21,457 nt of DNA, taken from contig CANNUR010000026.1 of the NCBI GenBank assembly GCA_947523045.1, forward strand, positions 1-21,457. The letters are read 5' to 3'. The notes beneath the pieces are model-generated. The model was not told where the DNA came from, searched no databases, and was given only the letters and a program-made list of their open reading frames with translations. Both the position numbers and the translations under genes were made by a program. Each line of letters starts with the position of its first letter. Within the stretch, counting starts at the first letter, position 1. The stretch comes from an uncultured Prosthecobacter sp. Its GTDB lineage: Bacteria; Verrucomicrobiota; Verrucomicrobiia; Verrucomicrobiales; Verrucomicrobiaceae. Positions 15,701 through 21,457 of the stretch are shown one piece after another.

Positions 15701-16993
15701 GCCAGCGCCTTCCTTGGGGTCGAGATGAAGTGCGCGCGTTGCCACGATGCGCCGGCGCATGAATCCAAGCAGGAACAGCTCTTTCAGCTCGCCGCCCTGC
15801 TCAACAAGGCGCCCTTGAAGGTGCCCGCCACCAGCAGCGTGCCCACCGATAAACTGCATGCCGGGGGTCGCAAGGCGCTCATCCAGGTCACGCTCAAGCC
15901 CGAGACCGAGGTGGCGCCGGCCTGGCCGTTCGCGAAGCTGGGCGATGCCGCCGCCGCCGACCGTCTCGCCGCCGATCCGAAGAACCCGCGCGACCGTCTC
16001 GCCGCGCTGATCACCGCGCCACAGAACGAGCGCTTCGCCGAAGTGCTGGTCAACCGCGTCTGGCAGCGCCTCATGGGCCGCGGTCTGGTCGCCAACCCGG
16101 GCGACTGGGAGGCCTCCGAACTCACCCACCCCGAACTGCTGCGCTGGCTGGCCCGCGAGTTCGTTCGCTCGGGGTACAGCCTCAAGGCCGTGTCGCGCCT
16201 GATCCTCGCCTCGCACGCCTACCAGCGCGCCAGCCTGCCACAGCTCGAACAGACCGAACCGCTCTTCGTCGGTCCCGCGCCGCGCCGGCTCGCCGCCGAG
16301 CAGATAGTCGACTCACTCTTCGCCAGCACCGGCACGCCCTTCGATCTGGAGGAACTCTGTTTCGACCTCGACGGCATTTCCAACATGCGCTCCCTCGGCC
16401 GGCCGAGCCGCGCCTGGATGCTCACCTCGACCTCGAACGAGCGCGACCGTCCCAGCCTCACCCTGCCGCGCACCCAGGCCGTCATCACCGTGCTCGAAGC
16501 TTTCGGCTGGCGCGGTGCCCGGCAGTCGCCGGTCAGCCTGCGCGAAAGCGATCCGAACGTGCTGCAGCCTGCGGTGCTCGCCAACGGCACCCTCAGCGCC
16601 TGGGCGACCCGGCTGAGCGAGGCGCACGGGCTCACCCAACTCGCACTGGAGGAGCCGTCGCTCGACCGCCTCATCGAGCGACTGCACCTGCGCCTGCTCA
16701 CCCGACCGCCCAGCGCGGCCGAGCGCGCCGCCGCGCGCGACCTGCTCGGCCCCGGCTTCGACCGCCGCCGCGTCGAGCCGCCGGCCGCGGCGCCCGGCAA
16801 GCGTGAGCGGCTGAAGTTTGTCACCTGGTCGAACCACCTCGATGGTCCGGCCAACGCCCTCGCCGGCGAGATCGAAGCCCGCGCCCGTCGCGGCCAACCG
16901 CCCACCGCCCGGCTCGAGGCCGACTGGCGCGAGCGCTTCGAAGACCTCGCCTGGCAGCTGATCAACCTGCCGGAATGGCTCCACCTTCGCTGA
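12788..16993 (+). CDS. Multidomain secreted protein: SGNH esterase - LamG - PA14-like - CxxCH - DUF1549 - DUF1553
   Basis: This 1401-residue protein has a signal peptide (LLPLLFACLLTPAFA). Residues about 20-220 form an SGNH/GDSL hydrolase: Ser29 in GNSIT, Asn113 in the GEN block, and His200 in KHPGDRGM. A LamG/concanavalin-like domain follows (about 226-445), then a beta-rich PA14-like region (about 475-640; RHRLLLRARGVARLVIDG). A planctomycete-type cytochrome-like domain (about 735-835) has Cys747-Cys750-His751 (CYDCH) and SVMPPKG. DUF1549 (about 844-1010) carries a second CxxCH (Cys982, Cys985, His986), and DUF1553 occupies about 1066-1400. DUF1549 and DUF1553 usually occur with a cytochrome-like domain and a DUF1501 partner, which here starts 4 bp downstream. 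The DUF1549 is unusual in lacking the common N-terminal IDRFxLAKL stretch. Function of the whole is unknown; esterase plus possible redox or carbohydrate binding is inferred. Confidence 0.82.
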   Translation: MSRLLPLLFACLLTPAFAEPVRLLVLGNSITRHGPKADIGWSGNWGMAASAESKDFVHLVAAGLAKSTGTPPVLHVQNIADFERGHREYDVATKLGDAIDFRADLIVLAIGENVPRLQTPVAQAQFQTDVIRLLETLRAGRRPTILVRSCFWADAAKDMALREASRALGATFVDIAPLGENEENYARLERDFDHAGVAKHPGDRGMAAIAAAILAALPPPAAGAWHFDGRDALGTWPRTVPGPRPPLHPRFEANNLAAAFTSPADHLRVPHEQAPVFRHGDSVTFEAWFAPDAGLPEKKPVYVLAKGDPTRAGRADDNLQYGLTLERLSASAMRVGLCFAAEPGKPDAVPERHQWWSGSISLAGLDWHHVAVTYTFGDPTSILLYVNGRMQLFSGKWEKSTLRGPVQRPGDLQIGGDKGGYRGRLDALTLHRGVLNSAAFEPRYALQPPLPPVRREDVSTGVVKVELSTEGVPGRREWPDRALPVAEVLTEEAFGFFELPQVYTATGVRGDPPANTLLRASALVSLPKGRHRLLLRARGVARLVIDGRQLLDTPLMPSSLNGHHLTSEQDRYLDLGPDFRFAPPGNREAWCEFESDGQHPHLVVLETVFGTLRPGLGETVIAWSREGEAHWQLLAPGDRRVPYTDAGWAAYEAERRVHLDRLNTERRLALRAKQAPYWSQRRAAAEAWLAATPEVPVPALPDGLPALNAVDHFLGARIAQVAPAYRDVPADGPDFYRDIQPLLESRCYDCHQGSKAKGGLRLDRLADALRGGDADGPALVPGKPEASALLQRIRSHDEDSVMPPKGDRLSDKEVALLDTWIRQGARWPEFQVSTLELPPLADDLTFLRRLSLDTVGVPPSEAEIREFLAAPAGQRRKQAIEQRLTDPRWADHWMGYWLDVLAENPNLLTGSLNNSGPFRWWIHEALRDDLAMDAFVTELVRMEGSANNGGPAGFALAGQNDAPLAEKAAIVASAFLGVEMKCARCHDAPAHESKQEQLFQLAALLNKAPLKVPATSSVPTDKLHAGGRKALIQVTLKPETEVAPAWPFAKLGDAAAADRLAADPKNPRDRLAALITAPQNERFAEVLVNRVWQRLMGRGLVANPGDWEASELTHPELLRWLAREFVRSGYSLKAVSRLILASHAYQRASLPQLEQTEPLFVGPAPRRLAAEQIVDSLFASTGTPFDLEELCFDLDGISNMRSLGRPSRAWMLTSTSNERDRPSLTLPRTQAVITVLEAFGWRGARQSPVSLRESDPNVLQPAVLANGTLSAWATRLSEAHGLTQLALEEPSLDRLIERLHLRLLTRPPSAAERAAARDLLGPGFDRRRVEPPAAAPGKRERLKFVTWSNHLDGPANALAGEIEARARRGQPPTARLEADWRERFEDLAWQLINLPEWLHLR

Positions 16994-16997
16994 CCCC

Positions 16998-18275
16998 ATG
17001 AACCGCCGTCGCTTTCTTCAACGCAGCGCCGCCCTCGCCGCCGCCCCCTTCGCCGCTTCCTCCCTCCCTGCCGGCGCCACCCCCGTGCACTTGCCAAAGG
17101 GCAAGGCCGAGCACTGCATCTTTCTCTGGCTGGGCGGCGGCATGTCGCAGCTCGACACCTTCGATCCGAAGCGTCGCGGCAACCCGCGTTCCTCGCCCAA
17201 GGTTGCCGGGTCCGACTACGCCAGCATCGACACCGCCGTGCCGGGGGTGCGGTTCACCGAGCATCTGCCGCAGACCGCGCGGCTGGCCGACCGTCTGACG
17301 GCGGTGCGCACCGTCAACCATCGCGTCGTCGATGAGCACGCCTTCGCCACCAACCTCGTGCACACCGGCCGCATGATCAGCGGCACGGTCACCTATCCCT
17401 CGCTCGGCTCGCTCATCGCCCATCAGCGCGGTGCCGCCTCGGAGGACGTGCCCGCCTACATGCTCATCGGCTATCCGAATGTCAGCCGCGGTCCCGGCTT
17501 CCTGGGGCCGCGCCACGCCAGCGTTTACCTGGTCGACACCGAGAGCGGCCCGGCCGGCTTCACCCAGCCGGAGGGTCTTTCCGCCCGCCAGTTGGCCCGG
17601 CGCGCCCAGCTCGCCGCCACACCCGCCAGCCCGGCTCGCGAGGTCGCCCTCGGCCACTACGCGGAGTTGCAGGAGCAGGCCCGCCGCTGGGCCGGACCGA
17701 AGTTCATGCGCAACTTCAACCTCGCCGAGGAGCCCGCCGCCCTGCGCGAGTCGTACGGCGGCGAGTTCGGCCAGCGTTGCCTGCTCGCCCGTCGCCTCAC
17801 CCAGGCCGGCGTGCGCTTCATCGAGGTCTCCCACAACCTGAACTTCATCAACGGCACGGGCTGGGACACCCATTTCGAGGGCCAGCTCAACCAGCATGCC
17901 CTGATCCGCGAGCTCGACACCGCCCTCGCCGCCCTCATCCGCGATTTGGAGGACAAGGGGCTGCTCGACAAGACGCTCATCGCCACCGGCACCGAGTTTG
18001 GTCGGCCGGCGGGATTCGACAACCGCGGCGGCCGCGGCCACCAGAGCAGCGCCTTCAGCCTCGTGCTCGCCGGTGGCGGCCTGCAGCACCGCGGCGCCTG
18101 GGGCGTCACCGACGAACTCGGCGCCAACATCGTCGAGAACCCGGTCTCCATCCCCGATTTCCACGCGACGATCCACGCCGCGCTCGGCATTGATCCCGGT
18201 AAGGAACTCCACGAGGCGGGTCGCCCTGTGCCGATCACCGATGGGGGGCGTCCCATTGCCGCCTTGTTTGGCTGA
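16998..18275 (+). CDS. DUF1501 domain protein, Tat-exported
   Basis: This 425-residue protein has a Tat-type N-terminus (NRRRFLQRSAALAAA). The mature part shows the DUF1501 pattern, a distant alkaline-phosphatase/sulfatase-fold family: CIFLWLGGGMSQLDTFDPK near the start, INGTGWDTHFEGQLNQHALI, DKTLIATGTEFGR, GRGHQSSAFSLVLAGGG, and a C-terminal DFHATIHAALGIDP. The Asp/His residues in these blocks would be the metal ligands of the fold. DUF1501 genes almost always sit beside DUF1549/DUF1553 genes in Planctomycetota and Verrucomicrobiota, and this one lies 4 bp behind one such gene and 71 bp before another. Genuine hydrolase activity is not established for the family. The start at 16998 is set by the 4-bp gap and the Tat signal. 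Confidence 0.87.
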   Translation: MNRRRFLQRSAALAAAPFAASSLPAGATPVHLPKGKAEHCIFLWLGGGMSQLDTFDPKRRGNPRSSPKVAGSDYASIDTAVPGVRFTEHLPQTARLADRLTAVRTVNHRVVDEHAFATNLVHTGRMISGTVTYPSLGSLIAHQRGAASEDVPAYMLIGYPNVSRGPGFLGPRHASVYLVDTESGPAGFTQPEGLSARQLARRAQLAATPASPAREVALGHYAELQEQARRWAGPKFMRNFNLAEEPAALRESYGGEFGQRCLLARRLTQAGVRFIEVSHNLNFINGTGWDTHFEGQLNQHALIRELDTALAALIRDLEDKGLLDKTLIATGTEFGRPAGFDNRGGRGHQSSAFSLVLAGGGLQHRGAWGVTDELGANIVENPVSIPDFHATIHAALGIDPGKELHEAGRPVPITDGGRPIAALFG

Positions 18276-18294
18276 TCGTGGCCGGCAGTGAGAT

Positions 18295-18325
18295 TTGCCA
18301 AATTTGGCGTCCAAAACCGTATCCT
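18295..18325 (+). promoter_or_regulatory. Possible internal promoter ahead of the second DUF1549/DUF1553 gene
   Basis: TTGCCA (18295-18300) and TATCCT (18320-18325) lie 19 nt apart in the AT-richer 71-bp gap after the DUF1501 gene. The spacing is longer than ideal. A perfect palindrome overlaps the -35. I consider this only a hint that the last gene can be expressed separately. Confidence 0.2.
18297..18308. promoter_or_regulatory. Perfect 12-bp palindrome, possible operator
   Basis: GCCAAATTTGGC at 18297-18308 equals its own reverse complement and stands in a short AT-richer stretch between two GC-rich genes, 38 nt before the next ATG. It has the size of a dimeric regulator's operator and overlaps a possible -35. 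It could alternatively be a chance palindrome; I saw no second copy. Confidence 0.35.
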
Positions 18326-18346
18326 TCCTGACTTCTTATCGTGAAC

Positions 18347-21300
18347 ATGATGCCCTCCCGTCCCTACGCCCACGCCCTCCTGCTCGCCGGCCTCGCCGCC
18401 CTCCCGGCCGCGGCCGATGAGGCGCAGCATGCCGCGTTGCAGTTCTTCGAGAAGGAGGTCCGGCCCCTGCTGGTCGAGCGCTGTTATGAGTGCCACAGCG
18501 GTACCAAGCAGAAGGGCGGGCTGCGTGTGGACCACATCGGCTACCTGAAAACCGGTGGCGACACCGGCCCGGCCGTGGTGCCGGGCAAGCCCGACGAGTC
18601 GGCTCTCATCGAGGCGGTGCGCTACCACGACGCCGACTTCCAGATGCCGCCGAAGAACAGCGGTGGCAAGCTCAGTGACGCCCAGATCGCCGCCTTGGAA
18701 AAATGGGTCGCCCTGGGCGCGCCCTGGCCCGAGGAGGCCGGCAAGAAGGTGGTCGTCACCGAGGGTGGTTTCACCGAGGAACAGCGCAACTACTGGTTCT
18801 TCAAGCCGGTCGCCAAGGTCAGCCCGCCGGTGGTGCAGGGCGACTGGGTGCGCAACGACATCGACCGCTTCATCCTCGCCAAGCAGGGCGAAAACGGCCT
18901 GACGCCGGCGGCCGAGGCCGATCGCCATGAGCTGGTCCGCCGCCTGTATTTTGACCTGCACGGCCTGCCGCCCACCAAGGCGGAGATCGACGCCTTCGTG
19001 AACGACAAGCGGCCCGACGCCTATGAAAAGCTGGTCGACGCCCTGCTCGCCAGCCCGCGTTACGGCGAGCGCTGGGCCCAGCACTGGCTCGACCTCGTCC
19101 GCTACGCCGAGAGTGACGGCTACAACGCCGATGCCTACCGGCCCTCGGTCTGGCCCTACCGCGACTACGTCATCAAGTCGTTCAACAGCGACAAGCCCTA
19201 CGACCAGTTCGTGCGCGAGCAGCTCGCCGGCGACGAGATCGCGCCGGACAATCCGGAGGTGATGATTGCCACCGCCTTCCTGCGGCATCCGGTGTACGAG
19301 TGGAACCAGCGCGACGTGCGCGGCCAGTGGGACATCATCGTCACCGACATGACCGACACCACCGGGGAATTGTTCCTCGGTTTGAGCATGGGCTGCGCCC
19401 ATTGCCACAACCACAAGTTTGATCCCATCCTACAGAAGGACTACTACCGCCTGCGCGCCTTCTTCACGCCGGTGCACTGGCGCGACGACCTCAAGCTGGC
19501 GACGCCGGAGCAGCAGCGCGCCCATGATGCCCAGATGGCGAAGTGGCAGGCGGCCACCGCGGAAATTCGCGCGAAGATGGACGCCCTGACGCAGCCCATC
19601 GTCGAGCCGCGCGTCGAACGTGCCCTCAAGCGCTTCACCGAGGACCTGCAGGCCATGGTCAACAAACCCGAGACCAAGCGCGACGCCTACGAGAAGCAGC
19701 TTGCCGGCCTGTGCGAACGCCAGATGACCCATGAACGTCGAACCTTCGACCCGATGAAGAGCCTCAAGGGCGACGCCCAAAAGGCCGAGTACAAGGCGCT
19801 CGAAGCGGAGCTCAAGAAGTTCGATCACCTCAAGCCGGAGCCGCTCATGGATGCCTTTGTCGCCACCGATGCCGGGCCGGTGCCGCCGGCCAACCCGCTG
19901 AAGACGCGCAAGGGCGAGCAGGAGATTGCCCCGGGTTTCCCCTCCATCCTGGAGCCTGAGGAGCCCAAGATCACCCCCAAGGGCAACTCCACCGGCCGCC
20001 GCACGGTGCTGGCCGATTGGATCACCCGCCCGGAGAATCCGCTGTCGACCCGCGTCATTGTCAACCGCGTCTGGCAGTATCACTTCGGCCGCGGCATCGT
20101 CGCCACCGCCAGCGATTTTGGCACCCTCGGCGAGCCGCCGACCCATCCGGAATTGCTGGACTTCCTGACCCGCCGTTTTGTCGAGGGCGGCTGGCGCCTG
20201 AAGCCGCTGCATCGCGAGATCCTGCTGTCGGCCGCCTACCGTCAGACTGCGCGCCGCGAACCGGATGCCACCGCCGCGAAGGTTGATCCCTCGAACCGCT
20301 TCCTGTGGCGCTTCCATCCGCGCCGTCTCGATGCCGAGCAGGTGCGTGATGCCCTGCTGGCGGTCAGCGGCGAACTCGATCCCGCCGCCGGCGGCCCGGC
20401 CGGCGACGGCAACGGTACGCGTCGCTCGGTGTATACGATGAAGAAGCGCAACAACCCGAACGAGCTGTTGCGCGCCCTCGACATGCCCGCCGGTTTTGCC
20501 AGCACCTCCGAACGCCAGAGCACCACGACGCCGACCCAGGCCCTGCAGCTGCTCAATGGCGACTGGCTGCTCGCCCGCGCCCGACGTCTGGCCGAGCAGG
20601 CGCGCACTGTGGAAGATGCCTGGCTGGCCGTGCTTGGCCGGCCGCCGAGCGAGAAGGAGCGCACCGTCGCTGAGGACTTTTTGAAGCGTCGCTCCGGAGG
20701 CGCCATGCCGACTGCCAAGGTCGATGCCGCCAGTGGCGATGCCTCCGGTTTCAAGGAGAACAGCCCGCATGAACGCCTGCTCGTCCAGCCCGGCGAGAAG
20801 GAGGGCGACGAATTCACCGTCGAAGCCGTCGTCCGCCTCGACAGCATCGACGTCAACGCTTCGGTGCGCACGATCGCCTCGCGCTGGACCGGCGGCAAGG
20901 ACAGCCTCGAAGCCTTCGGCTGGAGCCTCGGCGTCACCGGCGAAAAGTCCCGTTACAAGCCGCGCAACCTCATCCTGCAGGTCGTTGGCGAGGATGAGAA
21001 CGCCAACATCGGCTACCAGGTCGTCGCCTCCGACCTGCGCGTCGCCCTCGGCCGCCGCCATCACGTCTCCGCCCGCCTGTCCTGCACCGGTCGCAGTGTC
21101 ACCTTCACGCTGCGCGACCTCGACACCCCCGGCGCGCCGCTGCAGTCGGCCGTGGTGCCGCTCGACATCCGCTCCAAGCTCAGCCAGGGCGCCGCGCAAC
21201 TCGTCATTGGCGGCCTGCACAAGCGCTCGCCCTCGCACCACTGGCATGGCGCCATTGAGGCGGTGCGCGTCGCCACCGGGCAGTTGCGCGATGCCGACCT

Positions 21301-21457
21301 CAGTGCCGATCCGGAAGGCTGGCAGGCCGGGCTGGTGGTCTGGCGCGCCGCCGACCCGCTCAGTTCGCAGTTCGCCTGGAGCGGCTCCGATTCGAGCACG
21401 GTTGAGGCCGACGACCCCTTCCGCCAGGCCATGAACGACCTCTGCCAGGTCCTGCTC
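18347..21457 (+). CDS. Secreted planctomycete-type cytochrome c - DUF1549 - DUF1553 protein (3' end outside window)
   Basis: The frame stays open from 18347 to the last base, giving at least 1037 residues with the C-terminus missing. A signal peptide (HALLLAGLAALPAAADE) leads into the cytochrome-like domain with Cys46-Cys49-His50 (CYECH) and QMPPKNSGGKL. It continues through YWFFKPV and IDRFILAKQ into a canonical DUF1549 (RRLYFDLHGLPP, SPRYGERWAQHWLDLVRYAE), whose second CxxCH is Cys350-Cys353-His354 (CAHCHNHKFDPI). DUF1553 follows (VIVNRVWQYHFGRGIV; TPTQALQLLNGDWL), and a LamG-like beta domain begins near residue 806 and continues to about 1005. Unlike the upstream fusion protein it has the complete DUF1549 start. 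ATG 18350 or GTG 18341 in the same frame are alternative starts. A second DUF1501 partner may lie just past the window. Confidence 0.85.
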   Translation, partial: MMPSRPYAHALLLAGLAALPAAADEAQHAALQFFEKEVRPLLVERCYECHSGTKQKGGLRVDHIGYLKTGGDTGPAVVPGKPDESALIEAVRYHDADFQMPPKNSGGKLSDAQIAALEKWVALGAPWPEEAGKKVVVTEGGFTEEQRNYWFFKPVAKVSPPVVQGDWVRNDIDRFILAKQGENGLTPAAEADRHELVRRLYFDLHGLPPTKAEIDAFVNDKRPDAYEKLVDALLASPRYGERWAQHWLDLVRYAESDGYNADAYRPSVWPYRDYVIKSFNSDKPYDQFVREQLAGDEIAPDNPEVMIATAFLRHPVYEWNQRDVRGQWDIIVTDMTDTTGELFLGLSMGCAHCHNHKFDPILQKDYYRLRAFFTPVHWRDDLKLATPEQQRAHDAQMAKWQAATAEIRAKMDALTQPIVEPRVERALKRFTEDLQAMVNKPETKRDAYEKQLAGLCERQMTHERRTFDPMKSLKGDAQKAEYKALEAELKKFDHLKPEPLMDAFVATDAGPVPPANPLKTRKGEQEIAPGFPSILEPEEPKITPKGNSTGRRTVLADWITRPENPLSTRVIVNRVWQYHFGRGIVATASDFGTLGEPPTHPELLDFLTRRFVEGGWRLKPLHREILLSAAYRQTARREPDATAAKVDPSNRFLWRFHPRRLDAEQVRDALLAVSGELDPAAGGPAGDGNGTRRSVYTMKKRNNPNELLRALDMPAGFASTSERQSTTTPTQALQLLNGDWLLARARRLAEQARTVEDAWLAVLGRPPSEKERTVAEDFLKRRSGGAMPTAKVDAASGDASGFKENSPHERLLVQPGEKEGDEFTVEAVVRLDSIDVNASVRTIASRWTGGKDSLEAFGWSLGVTGEKSRYKPRNLILQVVGEDENANIGYQVVASDLRVALGRRHHVSARLSCTGRSVTFTLRDLDTPGAPLQSAVVPLDIRSKLSQGAAQLVIGGLHKRSPSHHWHGAIEAVRVATGQLRDADLSADPEGWQAGLVVWRAADPLSSQFAWSGSDSSTVEADDPFRQAMNDLCQVLL

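Noticed and set aside
11317..16216. Long minus-strand frames (664, 628 and 531 codons) opposite the hydrolase and fusion genes
   Set aside because: Same GC-driven shadow pattern; the plus-strand frames carry signal peptides, CxxCH motifs and catalytic residues.
17657..21247. Minus-strand frames of 585 and 605 codons opposite the DUF1501 and last CxxCH genes
   Set aside because: Antisense to clear family members and with no domain signature of their own.
12788..21457. Nucleotide-level direct repeat between the two CxxCH-DUF1549 genes
   Set aside because: Similarity is at protein level around CxxCH and the KGGLR motif; third positions differ, so this is old paralogy and not a recent duplication or repeat.
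1..21457. tRNA genes, CRISPR arrays, insertion sequences, attachment sites, restriction or anti-phage defence genes
   Set aside because: None seen. Every gap is about 120 bp or less and all genes belong to metabolic, regulatory or exported families with uniform high-GC codon use, so there is no sign of a mobile island.

Overview
This window is about 21.5 kb of high-GC bacterial chromosome, densely packed with protein genes. It holds no rRNA, tRNA, CRISPR array, insertion sequence or phage gene that I can see. The best guess for the host is Verrucomicrobiota, probably near Opitutales. Three things point there: (i) two large secreted proteins with CxxCH, DUF1549 and DUF1553 domains plus a DUF1501 partner, families concentrated in Planctomycetota and Verrucomicrobiota; (ii) an ECF-like sigma factor followed by a one-TM protein of a style I associate with Opitutaceae; (iii) weak or absent Shine-Dalgarno sequences before most starts. 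The phylum is fairly secure; the order is a recollection-based inference.

Layout. Positions 1-1890 (+): the end of a HAD phosphatase overlaps folB by 4 nt (ATGA), then come a sigma factor with its own good sigma70-type promoter and a one-TM companion that may be its anti-sigma factor. Positions 1897-3617 (-): an SDR dehydrogenase and a ROK-family sugar kinase, 8 bp apart. Positions 3735-7218 (+): a compact gltX, a full-length NfeD-type membrane protease and a TRIC/UPF0126 channel-like protein. Positions 7231-8322 (-): a secreted alpha/beta hydrolase, convergent with the TRIC gene and divergent from the next block.

Positions 8402-21457 (+) are the most interesting part. The genes are closely spaced and on one strand, and nearly all products are exported: a GMC-type flavin dehydrogenase, its Tat-signal small subunit (gluconate 2-dehydrogenase subunit 3 family), a large secreted PF20091-type alpha/beta hydrolase, a 1401-residue fusion (SGNH esterase - LamG-like - PA14-like - cytochrome-like CxxCH - DUF1549 - DUF1553), a Tat-exported DUF1501 protein, and a second DUF1549/DUF1553 protein with a C-terminal LamG-like domain that runs off the window.

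My reading, which is inference, is a periplasmic or cell-surface oxidative and de-esterifying system for a decorated carbohydrate or other ester-rich polymer. Esterases would remove acyl groups, the GMC/small-subunit pair would oxidise a sugar hydroxyl, and electrons might pass to the CxxCH domains. The isolated esterase at 7231-8322, and perhaps the ROK kinase and SDR, could serve the same catabolism. No intergenic stretch exceeds about 120 bp, so there are no large unexplained gaps.
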